This document shows positions 18,461 to 26,511 of a DNA stretch of 64,000 nt, piece by piece (position 1 is the first letter of the stretch; each line of letters opens with the position of its first letter). Position numbers and translations under genes: made by a program. This DNA comes from Pseudoalteromonas haloplanktis ATCC 14393 (GTDB lineage: Bacteria; Pseudomonadota; Gammaproteobacteria; Enterobacterales; Alteromonadaceae): the NCBI RefSeq assembly GCF_000238355.1, contig NZ_AHCA01000002.1:186001-250000 (forward strand), written 5' to 3'. Under the pieces are notes generated by a model. It searched no databases. It saw nothing but the letters and a program-made list of their open reading frames with translations, and was not told where the DNA came from.

Positions 18461-19081
18461 TTATTTAATTTCACTTGCTTGGCGAGCAAGCGCTTCAATG
18501 GCTTGCCAGTCTTTGTTTTCAATAAGTTGTTTATCAAGCATCCAAGTACCACCGACACAAATCACATTGCTAAGCGCTAAGTAGCTCGGTGCAGTTGCTA
18601 AACTAATACCACCTGTTGGGCAAAACGTAACATGAGGTAATGGGCCACCAATTGATTTAAGCATTGCAGTACCGCCTGCAGCTTCTGCTGGAAAGAACTT
18701 TAAAAACTTAAAACCATGGCTTGCTAACTTCATCACTTCGCTCGGCGTTGCGGCACCTGGTAGAAATGGAATATCACTGTCTTTAGCTAGCGCTAAAAGC
18801 TCATCATTTACGCCCGGGCTGACCATAAAGTCAGCGCCTGCGGCAACCGATGCTTCAAAGCTTGCTTTATCAACCACTGTACCTGTGCCCACATACGCTT
18901 CTGGTACTTCCGCTTTCATCAGCTTGACCGCTTCTGCAGCAATGGGTGTACGTAATGTGATCTCAAGCGCTTTTAAGCCCCCGTTATAAAGTGCTCTAGC
19001 AAGTGGTGCTGCATCTTCTAATTTTTCAATCACCACTACTGGCACCACAGGTGCCGATGCTAAGATTTTTTCTATGCTCAT
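18461..19081 (-). CDS. eda: KDPG / KHG aldolase Eda
   Basis: Class I aldolase of 206 residues that splits 2-keto-3-deoxy-6-phosphogluconate into pyruvate and glyceraldehyde-3-phosphate. The Schiff-base lysine is K128 in L-K-F-F-P-A-E-A. The general acid-base glutamate is E40 in A-L-E-I-T-L-R-T. P-G-A-A-T-P-S-E and G-T-G-T-V are further family motifs. It lies 34 bases after edd and 19 before gap. GAGGA stands upstream of the ATG. Confidence 0.96.
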   Translation of the reverse strand: MSIEKILASAPVVPVVVIEKLEDAAPLARALYNGGLKALEITLRTPIAAEAVKLMKAEVPEAYVGTGTVVDKASFEASVAAGADFMVSPGVNDELLALAKDSDIPFLPGAATPSEVMKLASHGFKFLKFFPAEAAGGTAMLKSIGGPLPHVTFCPTGGISLATAPSYLALSNVICVGGTWMLDKQLIENKDWQAIEALARQASEIK

Positions 19082-19115
19082 TGTATGTCCTCATTACCCT
19101 GTGAATGGCTAATTA

Positions 19116-20966
19116 TTATTCTATTCCAAACGCACTTGCGCCTAAATCTGCGCTACTAACAATGTTTCTAAATCCTGTAAACAACTCACGTCCAGTACCA
19201 AAGGTTAAACTTGGGACGCTCAGCTGTAATTCACGTTTTGCAAGCTCTTCATCGCTTACGTGTAGTTTTAAAATTCCCGCTGGTGCATCAAGTGTAACTA
19301 AATCACCTTCGTGAATTTTTGCGATAATGCCACCTTCAACGGCCTCTGGCGCTAAGTGAATTGCAGCAGGAACTTTACCTGATGCGCCAGACATACGGCC
19401 ATCAGTCACAATTGCAACTTTAAAACCTTGATCTTGCAAGGTTGCCATAACTGGCGTTAATTTATGCAGCTCTGGCATGCCCTTCGCTTTAGGGCCTTGC
19501 TCTTTAAGTACAGCAATAAAGTCTTGGTTTAATTCACCGCGTGTATACGCTTCTTGTAGTGCACTTTGTGAACTAAATACTTTTGCCGGTGCTGATACTA
19601 CTTGGTGCTCAATTGCAACTGCTGACACTTTAATAACAGCTTTACCTAAGTTACCTGTAAGTAGCTGTAAACCACCTTGTTTACTGAATGGGTTATCTAC
19701 TGGACGCAGTACTTCTTCATCTAATGACTTTTCAGGACATGGCACCCATTTCACTTTGCTTGGACCATTTGAATCAGTCATGATCAAATTATTATCCGTG
19801 TCTAAACGTGGCTCTTGGGTGTATGCTTCAAGGCCTTCACCCACAATAGTTTTAACGTCATTGTGTAAGAAACCAGCACCAACAAGTTGCTTCATTAAGA
19901 AACCCATACCACCGGCAGCTTGGAAATGATTCACATCAGCTGAGCCATTTGGATAAATACGCGTCAGTAGTGGCACAACTTCTGATAAATCCGACATATC
20001 TTTCCATGTCAGCTCAATACCCGCCGCTTTAGCGATAGCAACCAAGTGAATAGCATGGTTTGTAGAGCCGCCTGTAGATAATAAACCGACCAAACCATTA
20101 ATTATGGTTTTTTCAGTTACAACGTCAGCTAAACAATTCGCATCTTTTGTTTGAATAAGTTGCTTAAGCATGGTTTCTACCGCATTACCCGTTAGACCAT
20201 CGCGTAATTCTGTATATGGATTGATAAACGAGCTACCTGGAAGGTGTAAGCCCATAATTTCCATTAACATTTGGTTTGAGTTAGCAGTTCCATAAAAAGT
20301 ACATGTACCAGCACTGTGGTAAGACGCACTTTCAGCTTCTAACAATTCATCACGGCTTACTAAACCTTGTGCGAACTTTTGACGAATACGGGCTTTTTCT
20401 TTGTTAGGGATACCTGATTGCATCGGACCTGCTGGTAAAAACGCAACCGGTAGATGGCCAAATGATAAAGCGCCAATTAATAGGCCAGGGACAATTTTGT
20501 CACACACACCTAAGCAAAAAACACCATCAAATACATCGTGTGATAACGAAATTGCAGTAGACATAGCAATAACATCACGAGAAAAAAGTGATAATTCCAT
20601 GCCATCACGGCCCTGAGTAACACCATCACACATCGCTGGCACACCACCAGCGACTTGTGCTGTTGCATCATATTTAGTGGCAAGGTCTTTAATTAAATCT
20701 GGATAATCTTTGTAAGGGACATGCGCAGAAAGCATATCATTGTATGAATTGATAATAGCTAGGTTAGGCTGTTCATCAGCCTTTAAACGTGCTTTATCAT
20801 CACTGCTACAAGCAGCCATTACGTGAGCAATATTACCGCAACCTAAACCAGAACGAACTCTTGTTTGTTTTTTTGCATGATTCATGCGTTCTAAATAGGC
20901 TTGGCGAGTAGCTTTACTACGTTCGATAACGCGTTCGGTGACTTCTTGAATACGAGGATGCAACAT
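19116..20966 (-). CDS. edd: 6-phosphogluconate dehydratase Edd
   Basis: A 616-residue Entner-Doudoroff dehydratase of the IlvD/Edd family. Iron-sulfur and metal motifs are visible: G-C-G-N near the N-terminus, M-C-D-G-V-T-Q-G, and the C-terminal [13 protein letters not shown] start at the ATG at 20966 (M-L-H-P-R), which matches the E. coli start region and has GAG-rich sequence about 10 bases upstream. The frame is open to an ATG at 21047, but those 27 extra residues overlap a leader hairpin and do not resemble the family. Two copies of the 14-base operator palindrome lie 137-183 bases upstream. Confidence 0.95.
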   Translation of the reverse strand: MLHPRIQEVTERVIERSKATRQAYLERMNHAKKQTRVRSGLGCGNIAHVMAACSSDDKARLKADEQPNLAIINSYNDMLSAHVPYKDYPDLIKDLATKYDATAQVAGGVPAMCDGVTQGRDGMELSLFSRDVIAMSTAISLSHDVFDGVFCLGVCDKIVPGLLIGALSFGHLPVAFLPAGPMQSGIPNKEKARIRQKFAQGLVSRDELLEAESASYHSAGTCTFYGTANSNQMLMEIMGLHLPGSSFINPYTELRDGLTGNAVETMLKQLIQTKDANCLADVVTEKTIINGLVGLLSTGGSTNHAIHLVAIAKAAGIELTWKDMSDLSEVVPLLTRIYPNGSADVNHFQAAGGMGFLMKQLVGAGFLHNDVKTIVGEGLEAYTQEPRLDTDNNLIMTDSNGPSKVKWVPCPEKSLDEEVLRPVDNPFSKQGGLQLLTGNLGKAVIKVSAVAIEHQVVSAPAKVFSSQSALQEAYTRGELNQDFIAVLKEQGPKAKGMPELHKLTPVMATLQDQGFKVAIVTDGRMSGASGKVPAAIHLAPEAVEGGIIAKIHEGDLVTLDAPAGILKLHVSDEELAKRELQLSVPSLTFGTGRELFTGFRNIVSSADLGASAFGIE

Positions 20967-21001
20967 AAAATTCGACTCATCTCTATGGTTAGAGGATAAA
21001 G

Positions 21002-21045
21002 GCTCAGTAGCAAGCACATACTCCACGAATGAACTTGCACTGAGC
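21002..21045 (-). promoter_or_regulatory. Stable hairpin in the edd leader
   Basis: The 5' leader of edd contains a 12-pair stem: GCTCAGT with ACTGAGC and GCAAG with CTTGC, separated by one bulged base, around a 19-base loop. It ends about 36 bases before the edd start codon. There is no U-run, so it is not a terminator. It could affect mRNA stability or translation. Confidence 0.45.
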
Positions 21046-21102
21046 ATCTTTGATTTACCCGTTCAAAGGTATACGTTGTCAAGTTGTCTCTCACAATCAA
21101 CC

Positions 21103-21116
21103 TGACACCGGTGTCA
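21103..21116. promoter_or_regulatory. LacI-type operator TGACACCGGTGTCA, edd-proximal
   Basis: Perfect 14-base palindrome with a central CG, the form usual for LacI-family operators. It lies upstream of edd and repeats 33 bases away and again upstream of glk. Probably bound by one of the two LacI-family proteins encoded nearby. Confidence 0.8.
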
Positions 21117-21135
21117 CTGTATTAACGCACGACTG

Positions 21136-21149
21136 TGACACCGGTGTCA
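21136..21149. promoter_or_regulatory. LacI-type operator TGACACCGGTGTCA, edd-distal
   Basis: Second perfect copy, 33 bases centre to centre from the first (about three helical turns), so the two sites face the same side of the DNA and could be bound cooperatively. Confidence 0.8.
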
Positions 21150-21343
21150 ACCTTATCTTATAAATTTAGTTTAATTATTTTAAATGACCAAATAATGACC
21201 ACCACTATTTTTTTACTCAGTGCACAATTTTTGTTCGCTATTTTTTAAAAAAGCTTTAACAACCCACCTAGTATTAAACTAGTTCGTTAATATTAAAAGG
21301 TTTTACTTTCTTCTAGTACAAAGTAGCAGTGAATAAAATTGTT
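21150..21343. other. AT-rich gap upstream of the edd operators
   Basis: Between the operators and repeat copy B I see no open frame of useful length, RNA gene or clear terminator. Together with 21414-21518 this makes up most of the 618-base gap between edd and the downstream lacI gene. An edd promoter must lie around or just upstream of the operators, but I cannot single out convincing -35/-10 boxes. Confidence 0.5.
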
Positions 21344-21413
21344 ATACTCTTTCGTGTTAAGTTACTGACCATTTAGCTCGCTAGAATGGTTAAATATTTA
21401 AGTCGATTGGTAT
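21344..21413. repeat. Palindromic-end repeat, copy B (internally deleted)
   Basis: A 70-base copy in the same orientation as 42383-42591. It has a worn left end (ATACtctttCGTGTTAAGTT), the left arm up to ...GACCATTTA, and then jumps to the right arm from GCTCGCTAGAATGG to CGATTGGTAT. The junction falls at ATTTA, which occurs at both sides of the missing part in full copies. This suggests deletion between short direct repeats. Confidence 0.7.
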
Positions 21414-21518
21414 ATCTGTTTAGTCAAAAAATTTATGCCGCTAAGCAGAGCATACTAGGCTCAATAATGAATTAACCAAGAAATTTTTTGCTGGGGCAAA
21501 CTTAACATTAAAAACAGC

Positions 21519-21559
21519 TAAAAAAATGCCCGAGTAAGCGTCACTCAAACTCGGGCAAC
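21519..21559 (-). terminator. Terminator after the glk-lacI operon
   Basis: On the (-) strand, TTGCCCGAGT and ACTCGGGCA flank a 13-base loop and are followed by a run of six to seven U. It lies 25 bases after the stop of the LacI-family gene. Confidence 0.85.
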
Positions 21560-21584
21560 TGTGAAAATTGCTTCATTTACATAT

Positions 21585-22601
21585 TTAAGGCTTTATTTGT
21601 GCGGTGGATTCACGGGTGATCAAACGCGCTTCTAGCGTCACTTGATAGGGCTGCTCTTGCGGTTCACTAATGTGCTCAATTAGTTTATTAACCGCTTGCT
21701 GAGTCATTTCTTCTACAGGTTGTGCAATAGTTGTCAGCCCAGGCCAAATATGGCGTGCAATTGGGGCATTATCAAAACCTGCTATCGAAATATCATCCGG
21801 TACTTTTAACTGCCGTTGTGTTGCCAATTTTAATACGGCAGCGGCCATGTAATCATTTGATGCAAATACTGCCGTTGGTCTTGGTGTTAGATCTAAGATG
21901 CTGCGTGCACTGTCTACACCTGAGTGATAACTAAAGTTACCTTCTTCAACCAAACGTTCATTAAATTCAATGCCATGGGTACTTAAAGCACGGCGATAAC
22001 CTTTAAAACGCTGCTCTGTAGCACTGTGATCAGGGTGACCTTTAATAAACGCGATCGCCTTATGACCTAAGTTAATTAAGTGCTCGGTGATCTCAAAAGC
22101 CCCTTGCTCATCATTACTACGCACTGAAATCGACTCATCTTCAAGTACAGCAGACGCTACACGGGCATAAGGAATTTTTTTGCTTTTTAGAAAATCAACC
22201 AACACCTTAAAATCTGAAAACGGCGGGGTTAATACCAAACCATCAAGGCGAGAAGATTGCAGTAAATGTTCTATATTACTGATCAACGCATCACCACGTA
22301 GATCACATGGGTGGATCAACAAGTTATAGTTGTTTTCTTGGCACGCAGCCAGTGCACCTGTTTGCACCCGAGTGATATAACTTTTACTCGGGTTATCGTA
22401 AATACAGCCAATTATAAAACTACGATTTTGTGCTAAACCGCGAGCAATAGGGTTAGGAGTATAATCGAGCTCTTTAAACACTTTGAGCACTTTTTCGCGA
22501 GTTGCATCACTTACATTGGGTTCATTATTTAAAACACGCGATACGGTTTTTTTAGACACCCCAGCATAGCTTGCAACACTATTTATAGTAACTTTCTTCA
22601 T
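21585..22601 (-). CDS. LacI-family transcription regulator (glk-linked)
   Basis: A 338-residue regulator. The N-terminal helix-turn-helix (V-A-x-Y-A-G-V-S-K-K-T-V-S-R-V-L-N) is followed by the hinge L-A-Q-N-R-S and a periplasmic-binding-protein-like sensor domain. G-F-D-N-A-P-I-A is near residue 278 and P-x-x-T-T-I-A-Q-P near the end. It follows glk by 35 bases on the same strand and is probably co-transcribed, so it belongs to the glucose / Entner-Doudoroff module. It may read the TGACACCGGTGTCA sites before edd and glk, but the second LacI protein (23963-24982) is an equally good candidate. The effector is unknown. Confidence 0.88.
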   Translation of the reverse strand: MKKVTINSVASYAGVSKKTVSRVLNNEPNVSDATREKVLKVFKELDYTPNPIARGLAQNRSFIIGCIYDNPSKSYITRVQTGALAACQENNYNLLIHPCDLRGDALISNIEHLLQSSRLDGLVLTPPFSDFKVLVDFLKSKKIPYARVASAVLEDESISVRSNDEQGAFEITEHLINLGHKAIAFIKGHPDHSATEQRFKGYRRALSTHGIEFNERLVEEGNFSYHSGVDSARSILDLTPRPTAVFASNDYMAAAVLKLATQRQLKVPDDISIAGFDNAPIARHIWPGLTTIAQPVEEMTQQAVNKLIEHISEPQEQPYQVTLEARLITRESTAQIKP

Positions 22602-22636
22602 CCAACCTTCCCAATAGCATCCCCTACAGCGATGTT

Positions 22637-23638
22637 TTATGACTGCCCATTAACGTGCAAGCAAGCCGCAGCACCAATAAGTGGAATATTATCTTGTATA
22701 ACAAGCGTTACGGGTATTTGGCTCACATATTGCGACATGATCCCTTTAGCGTTAAAACGCTCAACAAAGCGGCTTGCAAGTAAACGATCTTGCATGCGCG
22801 GTAAAATACCGCCACCAATATACACACCACCTAGCGCACCAAAGGCAACAGCAAGGTCCCCTGCTACGCTTCCTATCCAATCACAAAATTGGTTTAAGGT
22901 CGCATCACAAATACTGCATTCGCCATTATTAGCTAATTCGCTAATTTGTGCAGCCGTTAAATTTTGTGCTTCAACACCATTTACAGCAGCCATTGCTTGA
23001 TATAAATGGACAATACCAGGGCCTGAAAACACAGTTTCCACCGATACATGGGGTAACTGTTTACGTAATTGCGCGATCAACTGAGTATCGAGTTCATTTA
23101 CTGAAGCAAGCGTCATATGCCCTGCTTCGCAACTCAACACTGCGCTTGCCTGCGTTGTACGCACTAAACAAGCCGCACCAAAACCAGTGCCAGGGCCCAT
23201 TACTGCAATATTCGCATCAGTATCTGCTTGTCCAGCTTTAACTGCAATGTTTTGTTGTGCGTCTAAATACGGCGCTGCATAGGCAAATGCAGCAAAGTCG
23301 TTGATCACTTCAAGTTGCGCTAAATCAAATTCAGCTTTAACCTCTGCAACGCTAAAATGCCAACCTAAATTAGTCAAATGTACTTGGCCAGCTTTGATTG
23401 GTCCTGCGACGGCTAGACAAGCGCGACGAGGCTGAATATTATTAACTTGCGATAAATAATGCTGCAATGCTGCTTGCAATGAGCCAAAATTGGCACTTGG
23501 AAAAGTAATATTATGCTCAATAACAAATTGTTTTTTTTCTAAGTTAAAGGCAGTAATTAAAGCAAAACGAGCATTAGTGCCGCCAATGTCGGCCACTAAG
23601 ATAGGATCGAATTGTGAATTTGGCTTGGAGTTCATCAT
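22637..23638 (-). CDS. glk: Glucokinase Glk
   Basis: Cytosolic glucokinase of 334 residues, phosphorylating free glucose with ATP. The phosphate motif A-D-I-G-G-T-N-A-R-F-A-L begins near residue 14. G-P-G-T-G-F-G-A-A and the C-terminal G-G-V-Y-I-G-G-G-I segment are typical of the bacterial Glk family. I start at the ATG at 23638 (tandem ATG-ATG), with AAGAG five bases upstream. The open frame extends to 23743, but that part is leader containing no family sequence. Glucose-6-phosphate made here feeds the Entner-Doudoroff enzymes encoded next door. A terminator-like hairpin sits in its leader. Confidence 0.94.
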   Translation of the reverse strand: MMNSKPNSQFDPILVADIGGTNARFALITAFNLEKKQFVIEHNITFPSANFGSLQAALQHYLSQVNNIQPRRACLAVAGPIKAGQVHLTNLGWHFSVAEVKAEFDLAQLEVINDFAAFAYAAPYLDAQQNIAVKAGQADTDANIAVMGPGTGFGAACLVRTTQASAVLSCEAGHMTLASVNELDTQLIAQLRKQLPHVSVETVFSGPGIVHLYQAMAAVNGVEAQNLTAAQISELANNGECSICDATLNQFCDWIGSVAGDLAVAFGALGGVYIGGGILPRMQDRLLASRFVERFNAKGIMSQYVSQIPVTLVIQDNIPLIGAAACLHVNGQS

Positions 23639-23763
23639 GTTTTCTCTTTTGTCTAAGCGGTTTAGATACTTAGCTATAACCGAGCTTATTATTGTAATTT
23701 CAATGGTCTTGCCATCGTCATGAGATAAACTTTGAGCTATCACCCCAAAGCAGTTACTCTAGT

Positions 23764-23793
23764 AAAAAAATGCTGCCCAAATAAATGGGCAGC
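23764..23793 (-). terminator. Rho-independent terminator inside the glk leader
   Basis: On the (-) strand, GCTGCCCA-tttatt-TGGGCAGC is followed by A and seven U. It lies between the operator at 23834-23847 and the glk start at 23638, pointing towards glk. Either it attenuates glk transcription or it ends a short upstream transcript. On the + strand there is no U-run, so it does not serve the divergent lacI. Confidence 0.7.
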
Positions 23794-23833
23794 CAATACG
23801 TTTTGACAACAAAATGATAAAACGCCGACATTA

Positions 23834-23847
23834 TGACACCGGTGTCA
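23834..23847. promoter_or_regulatory. LacI-type operator TGACACCGGTGTCA between glk and the divergent lacI
   Basis: Third perfect copy of the palindrome found before edd. It lies 196 bases upstream of glk and 115 bases upstream of the divergent LacI-family gene, so one bound repressor could control both directions, including its own gene. Confidence 0.8.
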
Positions 23848-23962
23848 GGTTTGAATCAATAAAAATTTTAGATTACTGATAAATAGCTTGTAAAAATCAA
23901 CAAATCAACGAAAATGGCACGAGTTATTTGCACTTTATTTACTTAAAGCAGTTAGGTTATCT

Positions 23963-24982
23963 ATGAAAGGTAAAGCTACATCGTTTGACATCGCCCACTA
24001 CGCAGGGGTATCGCAATCTACTGTTTCGCGCGCTTTGCGTAACAGTCCATTAGTTAATGAAGAAACTCGCAAACGTGTTTTTGAAGTAGCAAAACAACTT
24101 AATTACAAAGTTGATAAAAACGCCAGCAATTTACGCACTCAGCAAAGTAGTACTTTAGCTTTATTATTGTTTGAAGATCCCACTGCCGATGAATCACAAA
24201 TCAACCCGTTCTTTTTGGCTATGCTTGGTAGTATTACTCGCGCATGTGCTACACAAGGGTATGATTTACTAGTTTCTTTTCAATCAACCAGCGCCGATTG
24301 GCAAGCAGATTACGAAGACAGCCACCGTGCCGACGGTATTATTTTGCTTGGGTATGGTGATTATGTAGATTACCAAGCCAAATTTAGTAGCCTTATAGAA
24401 CAAAACACTAAGTTTGTATGTTGGGGAGCAAGTGTAGATAACCGTCCTGATCTCACGGTCAGTTGTGATAATTACGGCGGCGGTAAACTTGCTGCTGCCC
24501 ATCTATTACGTGCAAATAGAAAAGACTGTGCCTTTATTGGTGATGCATCAGAACATAGTCCTGAGTTTTTTGCTCGTTATCAGGGGTTTAAAGATGAATT
24601 TAATCAGCACGGCATTAATCTAAGCGAACGTAAGATGGCTAATGCCATTTCGACTGAAGAATCAGGCTATCATGCTACACGTTCATTAATTGCCAACAAC
24701 ATTCATTTTAATTCATTATTTGCCGCAAGTGATTTAATTGCCATTGGCGCTATACGCGCACTCAAAGAAGCCGGGATCAAAGTACCTGATGACGTTCATG
24801 TGGTAGGCTTTGACAACATTGCAGTTGCCAGTTTTACTAATCCACCCTTGACCACAGTGCAACAAGACACAACGCTCGCAGGTCAAATGCTGGTTAATAA
24901 TTTACTAAAATTAATTCGTGGTGAAACCGTTGAAAACACCCTACTTCCCCCCTCATTGATCATTCGCGGTTCAAGTGTATAA
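23963..24982 (+). CDS. LacI-family transcription regulator (divergent from glk)
   Basis: A 339-residue regulator with N-terminal helix-turn-helix F-D-I-A-H-Y-A-G-V-S-Q-S-T-V-S-R-A-L-R and a sensor domain ending in V-V-G-F-D-N-I-A-V-A-S-F and P-P-L-T-T-V-Q-Q-D. It is read away from glk, and the shared 324-base region holds one TGACACCGGTGTCA site, the usual position of an autoregulated repressor. I regard it as the likeliest reader of the three identical operators, but this is position-based inference. The inducer might be glucose, glucose-6-phosphate or an Entner-Doudoroff intermediate. Confidence 0.88.
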   Translation: MKGKATSFDIAHYAGVSQSTVSRALRNSPLVNEETRKRVFEVAKQLNYKVDKNASNLRTQQSSTLALLLFEDPTADESQINPFFLAMLGSITRACATQGYDLLVSFQSTSADWQADYEDSHRADGIILLGYGDYVDYQAKFSSLIEQNTKFVCWGASVDNRPDLTVSCDNYGGGKLAAAHLLRANRKDCAFIGDASEHSPEFFARYQGFKDEFNQHGINLSERKMANAISTEESGYHATRSLIANNIHFNSLFAASDLIAIGAIRALKEAGIKVPDDVHVVGFDNIAVASFTNPPLTTVQQDTTLAGQMLVNNLLKLIRGETVENTLLPPSLIIRGSSV

Positions 24983-25011
24983 CGTAAGAGAGTAACGGTT
25001 TTGCGTATACC

Positions 25012-25057
25012 CTAAGCCTTATGATTAGTCATATTGAGAATAATCATAAGGTCTTAG
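25012..25057. repeat. Long inverted repeat after the lacI gene
   Basis: CTAAG-c-CTTATGATTA and TAATCATAAG-gt-CTTAG form a stem of about 15 pairs around a 14-base spacer. It lies between the converging lacI (+) and hydratase-like gene (-). It may act as a bidirectional terminator although no U-run follows on either side. Confidence 0.5.
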
Positions 25058-25093
25058 CAACTCGGCTCCATAAACCAATTTGTAGCGCATTCT

Positions 25094-25897
25094 CTAACGC
25101 GCTGTAAATGTAATGCTGTACTCGCCAAGCCCTGCATAGGAAATAACACAGCTGCTATCGGTATCTAAATCGATCACCCCACTGTACGAGCCGGTAATAA
25201 ATACTTGTCCCGCTTTTATATCGATACCTAACTGTGCGAGGTAATTTACCGCCCAATAAACTGGTGCTTGTGCAAGACCTGAAGGGTGTTTGCCTGTTCG
25301 CGTATTACGGTGTTCATTTTGCTCAATCGTTAACTCAATCTGAGCGGCATCAAAAGCGTCTGCTTTATTGATCTCTGGGCCGATGACGATACCTTGGTTA
25401 AATAAGCCATCCGCTAACTTTTCGAAATGTGTTGGTTGATAATCATCTGAAAAGCGATTCTGAATCAATTCAAGTGCCATATGGGTTTTAGCTATCGCAG
25501 CGTCAACCTGTTCATGACTGTAGTTTTCAGTCGCCAATAAGTCTTGACCAAATACAAATGCGATCTCAGGCTCAACACGCGCTTTATTATTTTGCGTATA
25601 TAATTCACACGTTTGTGTAAATGCATAAGGTTTACTCAACAGCGGGGCTAAAATAATCGAACCATCATCAAGTGGTAATAAACACTTCCAGCCATACACT
25701 TGCTGATCATTAAGTGCGATCATTAATTTCTGTACAGCAAAGCTTTCTTCGCTGTCTTTTAATGCTAAGCCAGCTGGTAAATCTGATTTAGGTAAAGCAG
25801 AGTCACGTTGCGCCATTAAATGACGCGCAATTGTTTGTAATTGAGTTGAATTATCCACATTATTCTCGATTTGAGCTTGTACCACAGCACCAAGCAA
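25094..25897 (-). CDS. 2-keto-4-pentenoate hydratase / fumarylacetoacetase-like family protein
   Basis: Up to 267 residues, close to MhpD-type hydratases (about 260-270). Visible family features are Y-G-W-K, V-E-P-E-I-A-F-V-F-G (metal-binding glutamates), and the C-terminal G-S-Y-S-G-V-I-D-L segment. Relatives add water to 2-hydroxypenta-2,4-dienoate in aromatic meta-cleavage or decarboxylate related oxo-acids. No aromatic degradation genes lie nearby, so the substrate is open. The start is uncertain: the first in-frame start is TTG at 25897 without a ribosome binding site, and GTG at 25858 with GAGA upstream is a reasonable alternative. Confidence 0.75.
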   Translation of the reverse strand: MLGAVVQAQIENNVDNSTQLQTIARHLMAQRDSALPKSDLPAGLALKDSEESFAVQKLMIALNDQQVYGWKCLLPLDDGSIILAPLLSKPYAFTQTCELYTQNNKARVEPEIAFVFGQDLLATENYSHEQVDAAIAKTHMALELIQNRFSDDYQPTHFEKLADGLFNQGIVIGPEINKADAFDAAQIELTIEQNEHRNTRTGKHPSGLAQAPVYWAVNYLAQLGIDIKAGQVFITGSYSGVIDLDTDSSCVISYAGLGEYSITFTAR

Positions 25898-26038
25898 TAA
25901 ACTATTAGCTATAGTTTATACACGAAACGTAAAAGAGTGTTACACATAATTAAAACACACCTATGACATTTTCTGTTGCCTTATATTTAGAAGCTATAAA
26001 AATTTAATACTGCAGGCACTCAGACGGAAAATCTCATC

Positions 26039-26464
26039 TTATTTACTACGTTTGTCAAAACAGCCACTATAAATTAACTGGCAGAACACACCAATGGCGG
26101 CTCCTACAACTAACGCTTTAAAACCAACGAATAAATTGATCAACAGCCAATACCCTTGCTCTGGGCCTAATGAACCTTTTTGCATGATGTCAGCTAACAT
26201 CATGTAGTTCCAACCTATGTGTAAAATAACAGTTACAATAAATGCACCAAGTACCAGCCAGTAAAATAAAGGCTCTATTGGTTTTTTTCTAGATTTAATA
26301 TCCATGAAATAAAGTGCTATAAATGGCAGAAGTATCGGAATAGATAAAACCATGGCAGTACCAAAAGCACTGACAATTGTACTCCCAGTAATCACAAAAG
26401 CTATCACTACCATCATCATTGCAATTACAACACTACATAAAGCTGTTTTAGTAACAATCAACAT
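26039..26464 (-). CDS. Small integral membrane protein of unknown function
   Basis: About 141 residues with four hydrophobic segments (roughly 5-30, 35-50, 65-85 and 103-128 from the chosen start) and a basic C-terminus K-R-S-K. I recognise no family. The start at 26464 has AAGGA eight bases upstream. An ATG nine bases further out (26473) lies on top of that ribosome binding site and is less likely. It follows recD by about 47 bases on the same strand but is not part of the usual recCBD operon. Confidence 0.6.
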   Translation of the reverse strand: MLIVTKTALCSVVIAMMMVVIAFVITGSTIVSAFGTAMVLSIPILLPFIALYFMDIKSRKKPIEPLFYWLVLGAFIVTVILHIGWNYMMLADIMQKGSLGPEQGYWLLINLFVGFKALVVGAAIGVFCQLIYSGCFDKRSK

Positions 26465-26511
26465 AACATTCATCCTTGATTAAACGATACACTTTAAATT
26501 TTGCTTAAGGC

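Noticed and set aside
20967-21047. Longer N-terminus for Edd (27 extra residues)
   Set aside because: The extra part does not resemble the family, overlaps a leader hairpin, and the ATG at 20966 fits the E. coli start region.
23639-23743. Longer N-terminus for Glk (35 extra residues)
   Set aside because: The sequence before the tandem ATG is unlike glucokinases, and a ribosome binding site stands directly before the ATG at 23638.
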